From an uncultured Prevotella sp. (GTDB lineage: Bacteria; Bacteroidota; Bacteroidia; Bacteroidales; Bacteroidaceae): a stretch of 64,000 bases of DNA. Shown in pieces: positions 27,543 to 36,297 of this stretch. The notes below the pieces were generated by a model that was not told the DNA's origin, did not search any database, and was given only the letters and a program-made list of their open reading frames with translations. A program made the position numbers and the translations under genes. The DNA lies in the NCBI GenBank assembly GCA_945873145.1, contig CAMCBZ010000006.1, positions 38,850-102,849 of the forward strand, in the 5' to 3' direction. Positions within the stretch are counted from its first letter, which is position 1, and the number at the start of each line of letters is the position of its first letter.

Positions 27543-28634
27543 TTACTTTCTCATCATCTTCTTGCCATCTACAATAATAAGCCCCTTGTAGCTTTCATTG
27601 ACACGCTGCCCGCTAAGATTGTATGCCTGTTGCCGACCCTTCTTAGCCTGAGCCGTGATGGACTTGATAGCAGTCGTTGATGCCGGTACTTTTACAATAG
27701 CAAAAGTAGGACCATTGTAATTGCTGCTCCATCCCTTCAAAGAAGAAGTAGCAAAATCACCATTGCCAATCAGGTTTTCCGTAGATCCTTCCTTGGTCAG
27801 CACAAGGTCATCGAAGTCGATAGAGCCTGCAAGCATTCCAAAACAGAACTGCAGACGGTCGTGTGGGCACTTAGCAGGGAATGTCCAACTTATCGTTGTC
27901 CAATCAGTGGTAACTTTTTTATTGTCTAAGTACTCCACATCATTGCTGCCACCCCACTCGTTTTTGTTCTCGCTGGCATTCCAGATAGGCCAAAAAGCAA
28001 GGTCGTCATAGTTCTCAGAGGCTTTTACTTTCATTGACATGGTATAAGTAGCGCCCTTCTCCAAAGCGACAGGCAGATCATAGAAAGCCTGCTGATCCCA
28101 TGCGTTCTTGCCACCGATCCCTGTATACTCAATGTACATATTGCCGTCGAAAGTGCCTTCTTCATGCGTGATAGTAATTGACTTAATCGTTGTCGTACCC
28201 ACAAAGGCACCACTCTGACACAACACAAAACCGCCATCGGCCGACGCCGTGAAGGGCACTTCATACGCTTTCTCTTCTGTAGAGAAATTGATGTCGGACT
28301 GTGCTTGGTTGCCCCATTCGCCAATAGCTAAGTGCATCTTACCCTCGGCCGAGCCCTTCATGACAATCTTCAACGTGTAGTCTTTTCCTTTTGTCAATCC
28401 AAGATTACTGGCTCCAATATACTGAAAGAGGTAGTTCTCCATGGCTGTCGTGTTCTCAGCTTGCAGGCCGTCAGCGGTCACCGACAGGTGAGGCTTCACA
28501 TCATCAGGAGCCCAAAAGCTAAAGGCAGTCTGCTTACTCCAGTCGATGGAGTAGTCTTCCACTTCCGTGGCATTGGTTTCAGCGGCAAAGAGCATTGCAA
28601 AAGCCATCAGACAAAAATAGTAGATCTTTTTCAT
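27543..28634 (-). CDS. Secreted CBM-like protein with C-terminal sorting tail
   Basis: This 363-residue protein has a signal peptide (cut near NATE, residue 23), then two similar beta-sandwich regions (about 25-155 and 160-295) that look like CBM4/CBM22-type carbohydrate-binding modules. In each, aromatic-rich strands end in an expected ITITHEEG or DDLVLTKEG motif. No catalytic residues are evident. The end (YNLSGQRVN...GLIIVDGKKMMRK) resembles a type IX secretion sorting domain. It is the last gene of the minus-strand xylan locus, 169 bp after the GH10 gene. A role in holding xylan is inferred from position and fold. Confidence 0.75.
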   Translation of the reverse strand: MKKIYYFCLMAFAMLFAAETNATEVEDYSIDWSKQTAFSFWAPDDVKPHLSVTADGLQAENTTAMENYLFQYIGASNLGLTKGKDYTLKIVMKGSAEGKMHLAIGEWGNQAQSDINFSTEEKAYEVPFTASADGGFVLCQSGAFVGTTTIKSITITHEEGTFDGNMYIEYTGIGGKNAWDQQAFYDLPVALEKGATYTMSMKVKASENYDDLAFWPIWNASENKNEWGGSNDVEYLDNKKVTTDWTTISWTFPAKCPHDRLQFCFGMLAGSIDFDDLVLTKEGSTENLIGNGDFATSSLKGWSSNYNGPTFAIVKVPASTTAIKSITAQAKKGRQQAYNLSGQRVNESYKGLIIVDGKKMMRK

Positions 28635-28679
28635 GTTGGTAGTATTTAAGTGTTAAAAATAGAACGATTCTTAATCCAT

Positions 28680-28770
28680 CTATTCTTTCCTACCCTCCTC
28701 CGGGGAGGAAGGAGCCGCCGGAATCCGGCCTTTCACTCCCCCTCTCCCCTTATTGGAGAGTCAGAAAGGG
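28680..28770. repeat. Degenerate pyrimidine/purine hairpin repeat between GH10 and CBM-like genes
   Basis: This stretch contains TCCTCCGGGGAGGA and TTTCACTCCCCCTCTCCCC followed by TTGGAGAG. It resembles the two tandem units at 47091-47194 and can form hairpins. It may partly insulate the CBM-like gene from the operon; that is inference. Confidence 0.5.
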
Positions 28771-28803
28771 CTGTTGGAATTGACAACTCGTGTGTTTCCT
28801 TTT

Positions 28804-30492
28804 TTACTTGCCTTGCAGTCCGTCTGCAAAGCCTGCGTAGGTATGCTTGCGGTTATAGTTCAAATCCCATAAACCCGTCGGACTGTTGGGAAGCCAACCA
28901 CTGTTTGCCGGGCTGTCCGTGACGCACCATTGGCAAATGCCCCACTGCTGGGCAACCGGTATGATCTCGAAATACTTGCTGACAACAAACTTATAGAGAT
29001 CAGCCATCGCATGGTGCTGCTCCTCTGTAACATCAGCCGTATTGACATTTTTGCCATCCTTGTCCACAAGACACATATCCAACTCTGAGATACGGACGAG
29101 TTTGCCGGATTGAGCCAAGAGCTTAAACATGTTGACAATCGCATTTTTCTTGCTTTCTTCCACCTGCTTGTTCATATAGCATGCGATGTGCATTTGAGAA
29201 CCGATACCGTCAATCTTTGTTACGCCATCACCTTCCCACAGCTGAATCCAGTGTATCAGGCTCTTGAGCTTCTTATTGCCGTCCCAGTCACTCTCCAGAT
29301 TATAGTCGTTGATGAAGAGTTTCACGTCCTTGGGACCATATTGGCGGGCCAGGCGAACAGCCGTACGCACATAGTCGAGGTCGCCGAGATAGTCCTGCCA
29401 ATAGAAGTTGTTCTTAGCATCATCTTTGCTGACAGTTCCCCGTGTAGCCGACTGCAAGTCATAGTAGCCGTCGCCATCTTTGTCCTGACCGCAGATGGCC
29501 TCATTGACGACATCCCAAGCCTTGACCTTCCCCTGACAAGCTTCCATCATGCCCTTAATCCAGCGATCCATGGCTTTGGTCAGCGTGTCCTTCTTCTCCT
29601 CAGGAGTCTGTGGCTGTACATTAAGCAACACTTTCTTTTGAATAGTGATAGACTGCAGATCGATGGTAGCTTTGGCTGTTCCAGGCTGTATGATCATATC
29701 ATAATTGCCGCCTTTGACTCCGGACATCTCAAACACAATATCGCTCCAGCCCTCATTAAGCGTGATATTACCTTGAATCTTTTGGGCATCACCGCCCCAT
29801 CCATTCTGCACGACAAAGTTCGCATTCACCTGTGCAGACGACTTCACATGGATGACCGCTCTATAGTTCCCTTCTTCCAAGCTATTGCCTGTGGAACAGA
29901 AGAACTGAGACCAATCGCCTGTTCCAACGAAATGGATAGATCCGTCGATGACAGGCGGTTCGCATCCCATAGGATAGTAAGGGAATTTACCATCCTTATA
30001 GGTTGTCTTCTTTACGTCCGTCCATCCCACAACGGCCGGGCCGTCGCTGGTCCTCTTATCAGCAATACATTTATTTAAATAAGCCACAGGTTGCTGTGCG
30101 TGCCAGGCCAGCGTGTGACCATATACCGACAGGCCTGCGTCAGTAGCAGCGTTGACATAGTTCTTCACTGTTTCGAAGTCCATGTCCCCATCAGCGTTCA
30201 CACAAGAAGCCATCTTCATGGCATTTCCCGGTTCCGTCTCCGTGAAGTTGCTGTTGGTCAAAGCATAGACTAAACCCTTCTTGATATAATCAGAAGCAGA
30301 GGTACCTACTCCTAAATGTACATTAGGATTCTTGCTTTGAGCCAGATATTCCTTCAGTGGTGCATAGCTGTCGAGATATGCATAAGCCGAATCGTAGGCA
30401 GGCTCGTCGACACTGAATCCGGGCACATTGTCGTCGGCACAGGCTGAGAGCATCAGTGCTGTCGCCGCGATGAATAATATAGATTTGTTCAT
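28804..30492 (-). CDS. GH10 endo-1,4-beta-xylanase lipoprotein with inserted CBM
   Basis: This 562-residue surface lipoprotein (LMLSAC, Cys18) cleaves xylan chains. The GH10 barrel starts at about residue 45 (HLGVGTS), is interrupted after GHTLAWH (131) by a carbohydrate-binding module of roughly 140 residues (about 150-290), and resumes with the acid/base motif WDVVNEA (Glu331) and the nucleophile RISELD (Glu470). An insert at this point is known from Xyn10C of Prevotella bryantii and from Bacteroides GH10 enzymes. It starts 18 bp after the upstream surface lipoprotein gene and closes the core of the xylan operon, giving oligosaccharides for the SusCD pairs. Confidence 0.95.
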   Translation of the reverse strand: MNKSILFIAATALMLSACADDNVPGFSVDEPAYDSAYAYLDSYAPLKEYLAQSKNPNVHLGVGTSASDYIKKGLVYALTNSNFTETEPGNAMKMASCVNADGDMDFETVKNYVNAATDAGLSVYGHTLAWHAQQPVAYLNKCIADKRTSDGPAVVGWTDVKKTTYKDGKFPYYPMGCEPPVIDGSIHFVGTGDWSQFFCSTGNSLEEGNYRAVIHVKSSAQVNANFVVQNGWGGDAQKIQGNITLNEGWSDIVFEMSGVKGGNYDMIIQPGTAKATIDLQSITIQKKVLLNVQPQTPEEKKDTLTKAMDRWIKGMMEACQGKVKAWDVVNEAICGQDKDGDGYYDLQSATRGTVSKDDAKNNFYWQDYLGDLDYVRTAVRLARQYGPKDVKLFINDYNLESDWDGNKKLKSLIHWIQLWEGDGVTKIDGIGSQMHIACYMNKQVEESKKNAIVNMFKLLAQSGKLVRISELDMCLVDKDGKNVNTADVTEEQHHAMADLYKFVVSKYFEIIPVAQQWGICQWCVTDSPANSGWLPNSPTGLWDLNYNRKHTYAGFADGLQGK

Positions 30493-30510
30493 AGTCAGGT
30501 CTAAAAAAAA

Positions 30511-31497
30511 TTACTTGGTAGAGAATGTCTGCATCTTATTGCCGCGCGTCTGCATCACCAGTTTCTCGTCATAGTCCTTTACGAGCGTCTTGGTTTGACC
30601 GCCGTCGGTGTACTTATAAGTAATGGTATACTTCACTTCAAAGAGGTCACGGTCCTTGTCTCCCCATTTCTTTGAAGTATCTTTCTTGGCGCCGAGCGAT
30701 GTCCACTTGCCGCTACCCGTCACCGTGCAGTCTTGGGAAGCCGTGGAGAACGTCACCGCACCGTCGTTGCCAACCGTCATGACCACCGTGCCGTCGAGCG
30801 TTTTCTCCTTGCCGTCGACCTTTACTACCTCAGAATGAGGATAAGCCACCTGGCTCATCGACAGCGTAGAGAGCGTCACGACGCTGCCATCGTTGGTGAC
30901 AATCCAGCTTCCGGCATACGGATTCTTATAGGTGATGGCATAGAGCGTGTAGTCTTGGCCCTTCAGGATAGAGTCCTCAGCCGACACGATACGCACCGGC
31001 AGCACATAGGTAACCTCAGCCGACTTGGGGTCAGCGAAGAAAGCATCGGTGAGATGCACGTTGACCTTACCGCGCACATCGCCTGCCGGAATGGTCACGT
31101 CGGTCGATTCCAACTCATAATAGTTCTGCGGCATTGCCATGACAGGCTTACCCGTGTTGGCAAACGCAGCACCGTTGATACCGTCAAAAGAGAGGTTGTC
31201 GACGAGGCTGTTGTCCACAGCGATCTTCACATGACGGTTTTTATTGTTTTTCCAGACGCCACCGACAACGACCTGCAACTGGCACTCATGCTGATTGTCG
31301 AGATCATTGGGGAAGACATCATCCTCGCCGAGGGTGATGGTACGTATAGGATTCTGCTGTGCGAAATAGACTGTCTGGTAGTCATAGTCGTCAAATTCCT
31401 TGTCGCCATTCTCGCAGGAAGCGAATCCCAGCGCGAGTGTCAATGGCAAAGCGAGTGTCGCCAGCATTTTGAAAGTCTTGTTCATAATCATATTCAA
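30511..31497 (-). CDS. DUF1735-type surface lipoprotein of the xylan locus (XusE-like)
   Basis: This 328-residue lipoprotein (GFASC, Cys28) has the DUF1735 pattern: YFAQQNPIRTITLGED, LDNQHECQL, a series of VxVxLTDAFFADP and YVLPVRIVSAEDSIL, then a C-terminal lipocalin-like beta-domain (about 195-325). Proteins of this kind follow the second SusD in xylan loci and bind xylan at the cell surface. The start at 31497 has an alternative ATG four codons later (MNKTFK). Function is from position and family, not from recognised binding residues. Confidence 0.8.
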   Translation of the reverse strand: MNMIMNKTFKMLATLALPLTLALGFASCENGDKEFDDYDYQTVYFAQQNPIRTITLGEDDVFPNDLDNQHECQLQVVVGGVWKNNKNRHVKIAVDNSLVDNLSFDGINGAAFANTGKPVMAMPQNYYELESTDVTIPAGDVRGKVNVHLTDAFFADPKSAEVTYVLPVRIVSAEDSILKGQDYTLYAITYKNPYAGSWIVTNDGSVVTLSTLSMSQVAYPHSEVVKVDGKEKTLDGTVVMTVGNDGAVTFSTASQDCTVTGSGKWTSLGAKKDTSKKWGDKDRDLFEVKYTITYKYTDGGQTKTLVKDYDEKLVMQTRGNKMQTFSTK

Positions 31498-31557
31498 TAA
31501 TTACAGAATGATTTGAATGATGTTGAAAGCTGATCAAGTCTCCGCCTCTGTCCTGCC

Positions 31558-31583
31558 CTCTCCTGTATATATAATAAGGAGAG
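31558..31583 (-). other. Intercistronic hairpin between the second SusD-like gene and the DUF1735 lipoprotein gene
   Basis: CTCTCCT (31558-31564) pairs with AGGAGAG (31577-31583) around an A/T-rich 12-nt loop in the 103-bp gap, the largest gap among the first six genes. No T run follows on the minus strand, so it is more likely a processing or stability element than a terminator. Confidence 0.45.
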
Positions 31584-31600
31584 AGCAGTATGAGACAGGC

Positions 31601-33382
31601 TTACCAGCCCTTGTTTTGTTTCAGTTCACTGAATTTCAGCATTTCGGAATAAGGTATCGGACCATAGTACATATAGTCTTTATAGTCGCGTTCCTCCACG
31701 TTGACAGGCGTATAAATCTTATTTCCTTCCTTGTCAGCAGTGATGCTCATGCCCTTAGCCGCAGTGCTAATCGGTGCTTTCCAACGACGAAGATCCCAGA
31801 AGCGGAAGCCTTCGAAGGAGAGCTCAATACGGCGCTCGTTGCGTATGAGCTCACGCATCTTCTCCTTAGAATGTGCGCACTCGTCGAGATAGCTGTCGTC
31901 GGTGATGCCGGCACGGTGGCGCAATGCCTTGATGACATCGTAGGCCGAGTAGTTGTGCGTACCGGTACCCTTCGGTCCGAAAGCCTCGTTGGCAGCCTCA
32001 GCATAGTTGAGGAAGATCTCGGTATAGCGGATACGTGGCGTATAGTGATACTGTTTGCTATTTACTTTCGGGTCGAGATTGATATCCTGTCGGAGCAGCT
32101 TGCGCAGATAGTAACCGGTGCGTGTGGAGCTTCCCACCTCGGTGTTGATACCATCCTTACCAGATCCCACTTCGGTACTGATCTTAGTGTTGTTCACGCC
32201 GACCTGTCCGCCGTCGACAACGACATAGGCAGTCAGTCGCGGGTCGCGGTTTTCATAGGGATTCTTAGCATCGTAGCCACTGCGCGGGTCAGTGATCGGA
32301 TAGCCATTGGCAGCGGGGAAGGCATCGACAAAGTTCTGTGTCGGGTTGATGCGGCCCTTGCCATAGAGCGAAGGAGGATAGTTGTCGGTCTCCCAGTCGT
32401 TGTTCTGCGACTTCTCTCCTCGCCACATTATCTCTTTTGGATTAGCACCATTGGAGAGTGCGTCAATCTCACTTCCGTTGGCATACCATGTCCATCCGTT
32501 GGGATCCATTCCGCTGATGCCGCCGATGGCGTCGAGCACCTGAGCAGCATAGTCGGCAGCCTGCTGATAGTTGGTGCCGGAAGCAGCGGCGAAAGCCGGG
32601 CTGGCAGCGAGCAGGGCAGCCTTGGAACGGAACGCCTTGACGATGGAAGCATCCATACGTCCGTTGAACTTTGCGCCGAAGACACGGTTCATACGGTCCA
32701 CGTCAGCACCCATTTTCTTGTAATATGCCGGGATGCTTGCGTCGGAAGTGATGTCGACATACTTGTCGGGCAGCAGGGCGAGCGCAGAGTCGCAGTCGGC
32801 ATAGAAAGCCTTCATGCACTCCTCAAAGGTATTTCTCGGCACGTTGAAGTTGCTGGAAGCACCCTCCGGTGTGGTGATGATAGGCACACCGAGGAGTTGT
32901 CCGCTCTCGTCGTATCCGCCATGAGCCTGTAGCAAATAGTACATAAACATGGCACGCATACCGAAAGCCTCCCCCTTTTCACGGCTGGCATAGAGGCGGC
33001 GGGCCACATCGTCGTCGGCCCAGTGCACACCGTCGACACGGCTGAGGAAGAGGTTGACATACATGATTCCTGCCCGACAGTCGCGCCAGCGCTCCGTAGG
33101 GTTGTTGTTTGATGTCCACGTGCCCCCGGCGAGTTTACGCCAGCTGTTGGTAGCATCGTTGCTCACGGCATCGTCAGTGCCCACCTCACTGAAAGGAAAG
33201 CCGCCACAGGGAATGCGCGTATAGGCATTGCCGAGCACACCCTCGGCGTAGGACGCATTTTTGTCCATATAGTCAAGGCCGAGGTTGTTTTCCTTGGCGG
33301 GCTCGAAGAGGTCGTCACAGGAAGTGAGCGTCAGGCCGAGTGCCGCCACGAGAAAGAGATATTTATATTTTCTTGTTTTCAT
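31601..33382 (-). CDS. SusD-like lipoprotein, second pair of the xylan locus (XusD-like)
   Basis: This 593-residue protein has a lipoprotein signal (GLTLTSC, Cys22) and SusD features: an early EGVLGNAYTRIP helix, IRYTEIFLNYAEAANEAFG, and the C-terminal RNERRIELSFEGFRFWDLRRW with the end ELKQNKGW. It binds xylo-oligosaccharides at the surface and lids the SusC partner encoded 13 bp upstream. The position, fourth gene of the locus, matches xusD of P. bryantii. Confidence 0.92.
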   Translation of the reverse strand: MKTRKYKYLFLVAALGLTLTSCDDLFEPAKENNLGLDYMDKNASYAEGVLGNAYTRIPCGGFPFSEVGTDDAVSNDATNSWRKLAGGTWTSNNNPTERWRDCRAGIMYVNLFLSRVDGVHWADDDVARRLYASREKGEAFGMRAMFMYYLLQAHGGYDESGQLLGVPIITTPEGASSNFNVPRNTFEECMKAFYADCDSALALLPDKYVDITSDASIPAYYKKMGADVDRMNRVFGAKFNGRMDASIVKAFRSKAALLAASPAFAAASGTNYQQAADYAAQVLDAIGGISGMDPNGWTWYANGSEIDALSNGANPKEIMWRGEKSQNNDWETDNYPPSLYGKGRINPTQNFVDAFPAANGYPITDPRSGYDAKNPYENRDPRLTAYVVVDGGQVGVNNTKISTEVGSGKDGINTEVGSSTRTGYYLRKLLRQDINLDPKVNSKQYHYTPRIRYTEIFLNYAEAANEAFGPKGTGTHNYSAYDVIKALRHRAGITDDSYLDECAHSKEKMRELIRNERRIELSFEGFRFWDLRRWKAPISTAAKGMSITADKEGNKIYTPVNVEERDYKDYMYYGPIPYSEMLKFSELKQNKGW

Positions 33383-33395
33383 GATGACAGAAGAA

Positions 33396-36227
33396 TTAGA
33401 AGTTTACCTTAGCACCAAGATTGTAGAACCGTGTCTGTGGGAACGATCCCACGCTGGTCTCCATATATTTCCGCTCTCCTGAGATGGTGAGCAGATTGCT
33501 GCCGCTGAGATACACGCTCAGTCCCTTGACCCACTTGCCTTGGAAGAGGTTCTCAGGCAGATCGTAGGTCAGCTGCACCTTGTTGAGGCGCACGGCATCG
33601 GTCTTATAGGTCCAGAAATCAGAGGTTACGAAGTTGAGCTCACCGCCCTCGGTAGTCAGGCGGGGATAAGTAGCTGTTGTGGCAGTCTCCGGTGTCCAGC
33701 GTCCGAGTACCACATCAGAGTACTTGCCGCTGCCGTAGCACCACATGTAGGTGTTGTCCTTCACGCCCATGCCACCGAAGTCGCCGGTCCAGTTCATGAA
33801 GAAGGTAAAGCCCTTGTACTTCGTCGTGAAATGGACTCCCAGATAGAAGTTTGGCGTCCAGTGTCCGAGCACTACCTGGTCACGGCTGTCGATCAGTCCG
33901 TCACCGTTCATGTCCTGGTATTTGAGATCACCGGGCTTGGTGTTGCTGTTGATGACAGCGACGCCGTCTTTGTATCCGGTAATAGCCCCGTCAGTGCCGC
34001 GCACGACGTCGTCTTCATTGATGAATCCTAAGCAATGGTATCCGCGAAGTGCGTCGATGCGTGCGCCTTGGCTCTTCTGCCAGTCATACTCCACATTCTC
34101 GCTGACTTTGGTATTTTTCGATGAGAAAGTCATGCCGGTGATGCCCCCGCTGAGATCCACGTCGCCCAGTTGTTTGTGTACATCGATGGTGAAGTCGAAG
34201 CCACTTCGGCGCTGAGCGTTGTAGTTGATATAGGGCAGGAACGTCGACACGGGCCAGTAAGTATGGAAATAGCTCGGGTAGAGCGTCTCCGGCGTGATGA
34301 GCAGTCCGTCGAACTTCACGTTGTAGTAGTTGGCATTGAGTCGTACCAGGCCCTTGCCGAAAGAAGCGTCGAGGCCGAAGCGAAGCTCTTTGCGTTTGAC
34401 AAAGCCCAGATCATTGTTACCACCACGCTGAGAGTCAGATGTCTGCATGGCGTTGGCGCTCTCACTCCATCCCCACCAAGTACCGGTAGCGGTGAAGACA
34501 TCGTCGTACATATAGTATTTCTCGATGTCGAGATCCTCGTTGATGACGCCGTAGGAGGCGTTGATCTTCAAGTCGTCGAGCCACGACTCAGTCGGCTTCA
34601 TCCATTTCTCACGGCTCACGCGCCAGGCGATGGTACCCACGGGCGAGAGGGCCTCACGGTGCCCACTGGCGAGCTTAGCCGAGTGGATGGCTGCCATAGC
34701 AAGGTTGGCGTAGTAGCGGCGGTCGTAGTTATAGTCGATGTTCAGACCGAGGTTGGCATTGCTCGTACGGTGATACTCACCGGTGGTGGTCACCTGATAG
34801 CCATGGGCCAACAAGGTCGCATCGACGGCATGGAGGCCGAACTGGCGGTTGTAGTCAAACTGTCCGGAGAAGAATACGGTCTGCACAGTCTTCGAACCGC
34901 TTACAATCTTCGTACCGGTGTGCTTGTCCGTACCGTATTTGTTCAGTCCGATGATCTCGTCCTTGCCGTTCATGTTGGTCCATACGGGCTCATAGGTAGA
35001 ATAGTCGTTCTGAATGCTGCTGTTGTACGAGGTAGCGTAGTCAATGGCAGCATGTGTCTTGAAACTCAGTCCCTGCAGCACCTTATCGAGATTGAAGTTG
35101 ATACCGGCATCGAACTGCAGCTGGCGGCTGGTATAAGTGCTGTATCCGGCAGCATACATAGCAGAGAAGGGATTGGTCTGTTGGCTCTGCGTACCGCCGA
35201 GCATATACTTTCCATCGATGACATAGTTGCTGTTGGCAATCATTTTCTGCATGTCCATCACGTCGGGGTTCATCTGGTCGATAGGGATGAGCGGCGTGAG
35301 GGGGTACTGGCTTGTGGGGCGCATCGAAGCACTCTGCTTCCAGTAGTCGCTGCGATCTCCGCGCTGATCATAGAAGGTAGCATTGGCATCTACCCAACCC
35401 GTGATCCAGTCGTTGAGTCTCAGGTCGATGTTACCACGCACGTTGAGCCGGTTGGTGTGGTTGTGCTTACCCTCTCCAAACTTGATGAGGTCGCCGACAT
35501 GATACAGTCCAATGTTGGCATAGAAGTGTGCGAACTTGCCGCCACCCTCAAATTCAGCATTTCCGTCGTAGCGTGTGTATGCTTTCTTGAGGTAGTCCTT
35601 TGAGAAGAAGTCGATGCTGGGATAGCGATAGGGATTGCGTCCCGAAGCATAGTTGTAGATGTCTTCGTCGGTGTATACGGGGCTCTTTCCGTCGTTGGCC
35701 AGGGCCTCGTTGTAGAGACTCATGTACTGTGCGGCACCGAGATAGGTAGGATACTCTTTCGGCGTGAAGAGTCCGGCATTGCCACGCACGCTGACGCGGA
35801 GTCCGTCGGTATGTCCACGCTTGGTAGTAATCAGCACGGCACCCTTAGCCGCACGGCTTCCATAGAGAGCCACGGCGCTGGCCGACTTGAGGAAAGTGAT
35901 CTGCTCAATCTCGGTGGGCAGCACGTTGTTGGCATCGCGGGGCACACCATCGACGAGCACGAGGGCGTCGCCCATGTTCCACAGCTGTCCCGTATAGCCA
36001 CCGGCATAGGCCTGGAGGGCGTCGAGACTATAGGTATTATAGTTTTTGCGAGTCAAGTCCACCATGTCAATGGCCGAGACACCGCCCATGAGTTCCGATT
36101 TCGCCTTGGAGCCGAAAGCCACGTTGACTTGTGTGGAGTCGGCAACGGTCTGTCCGAGAGCCGTAGCAGACATGGCAAGCATGGCGAGCGTCAGAACATT
36201 TGTCTTATATGTTTTTGGATTATTCAT
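33396..36227 (-). CDS. SusC-like transporter without N-terminal domain (XusC-like)
   Basis: This 943-residue TonB-dependent transporter starts with a signal peptide (cut near TALGQ, residue 26) and goes almost directly into the plug (residues 45-160: ALVLVDGVPRDANNVLP, ASAVALYGSRAAKGAVLITTKRG). The carboxypeptidase-regulatory-like domain present in the two other SusC proteins of the window is absent. The barrel ends in YNLGAKVNF. It is about 100 residues shorter than its paralogue encoded at 38247-41375. It pairs with the SusD-like lipoprotein downstream. Confidence 0.93.
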   Translation of the reverse strand: MNNPKTYKTNVLTLAMLAMSATALGQTVADSTQVNVAFGSKAKSELMGGVSAIDMVDLTRKNYNTYSLDALQAYAGGYTGQLWNMGDALVLVDGVPRDANNVLPTEIEQITFLKSASAVALYGSRAAKGAVLITTKRGHTDGLRVSVRGNAGLFTPKEYPTYLGAAQYMSLYNEALANDGKSPVYTDEDIYNYASGRNPYRYPSIDFFSKDYLKKAYTRYDGNAEFEGGGKFAHFYANIGLYHVGDLIKFGEGKHNHTNRLNVRGNIDLRLNDWITGWVDANATFYDQRGDRSDYWKQSASMRPTSQYPLTPLIPIDQMNPDVMDMQKMIANSNYVIDGKYMLGGTQSQQTNPFSAMYAAGYSTYTSRQLQFDAGINFNLDKVLQGLSFKTHAAIDYATSYNSSIQNDYSTYEPVWTNMNGKDEIIGLNKYGTDKHTGTKIVSGSKTVQTVFFSGQFDYNRQFGLHAVDATLLAHGYQVTTTGEYHRTSNANLGLNIDYNYDRRYYANLAMAAIHSAKLASGHREALSPVGTIAWRVSREKWMKPTESWLDDLKINASYGVINEDLDIEKYYMYDDVFTATGTWWGWSESANAMQTSDSQRGGNNDLGFVKRKELRFGLDASFGKGLVRLNANYYNVKFDGLLITPETLYPSYFHTYWPVSTFLPYINYNAQRRSGFDFTIDVHKQLGDVDLSGGITGMTFSSKNTKVSENVEYDWQKSQGARIDALRGYHCLGFINEDDVVRGTDGAITGYKDGVAVINSNTKPGDLKYQDMNGDGLIDSRDQVVLGHWTPNFYLGVHFTTKYKGFTFFMNWTGDFGGMGVKDNTYMWCYGSGKYSDVVLGRWTPETATTATYPRLTTEGGELNFVTSDFWTYKTDAVRLNKVQLTYDLPENLFQGKWVKGLSVYLSGSNLLTISGERKYMETSVGSFPQTRFYNLGAKVNF

Positions 36228-36297
36228 TGAACGCTAAGGTTTGAAGTTTTACCTTTTTACTTTTTTACCCTTTTACTTTTACAGTTCTCATAGAGGA

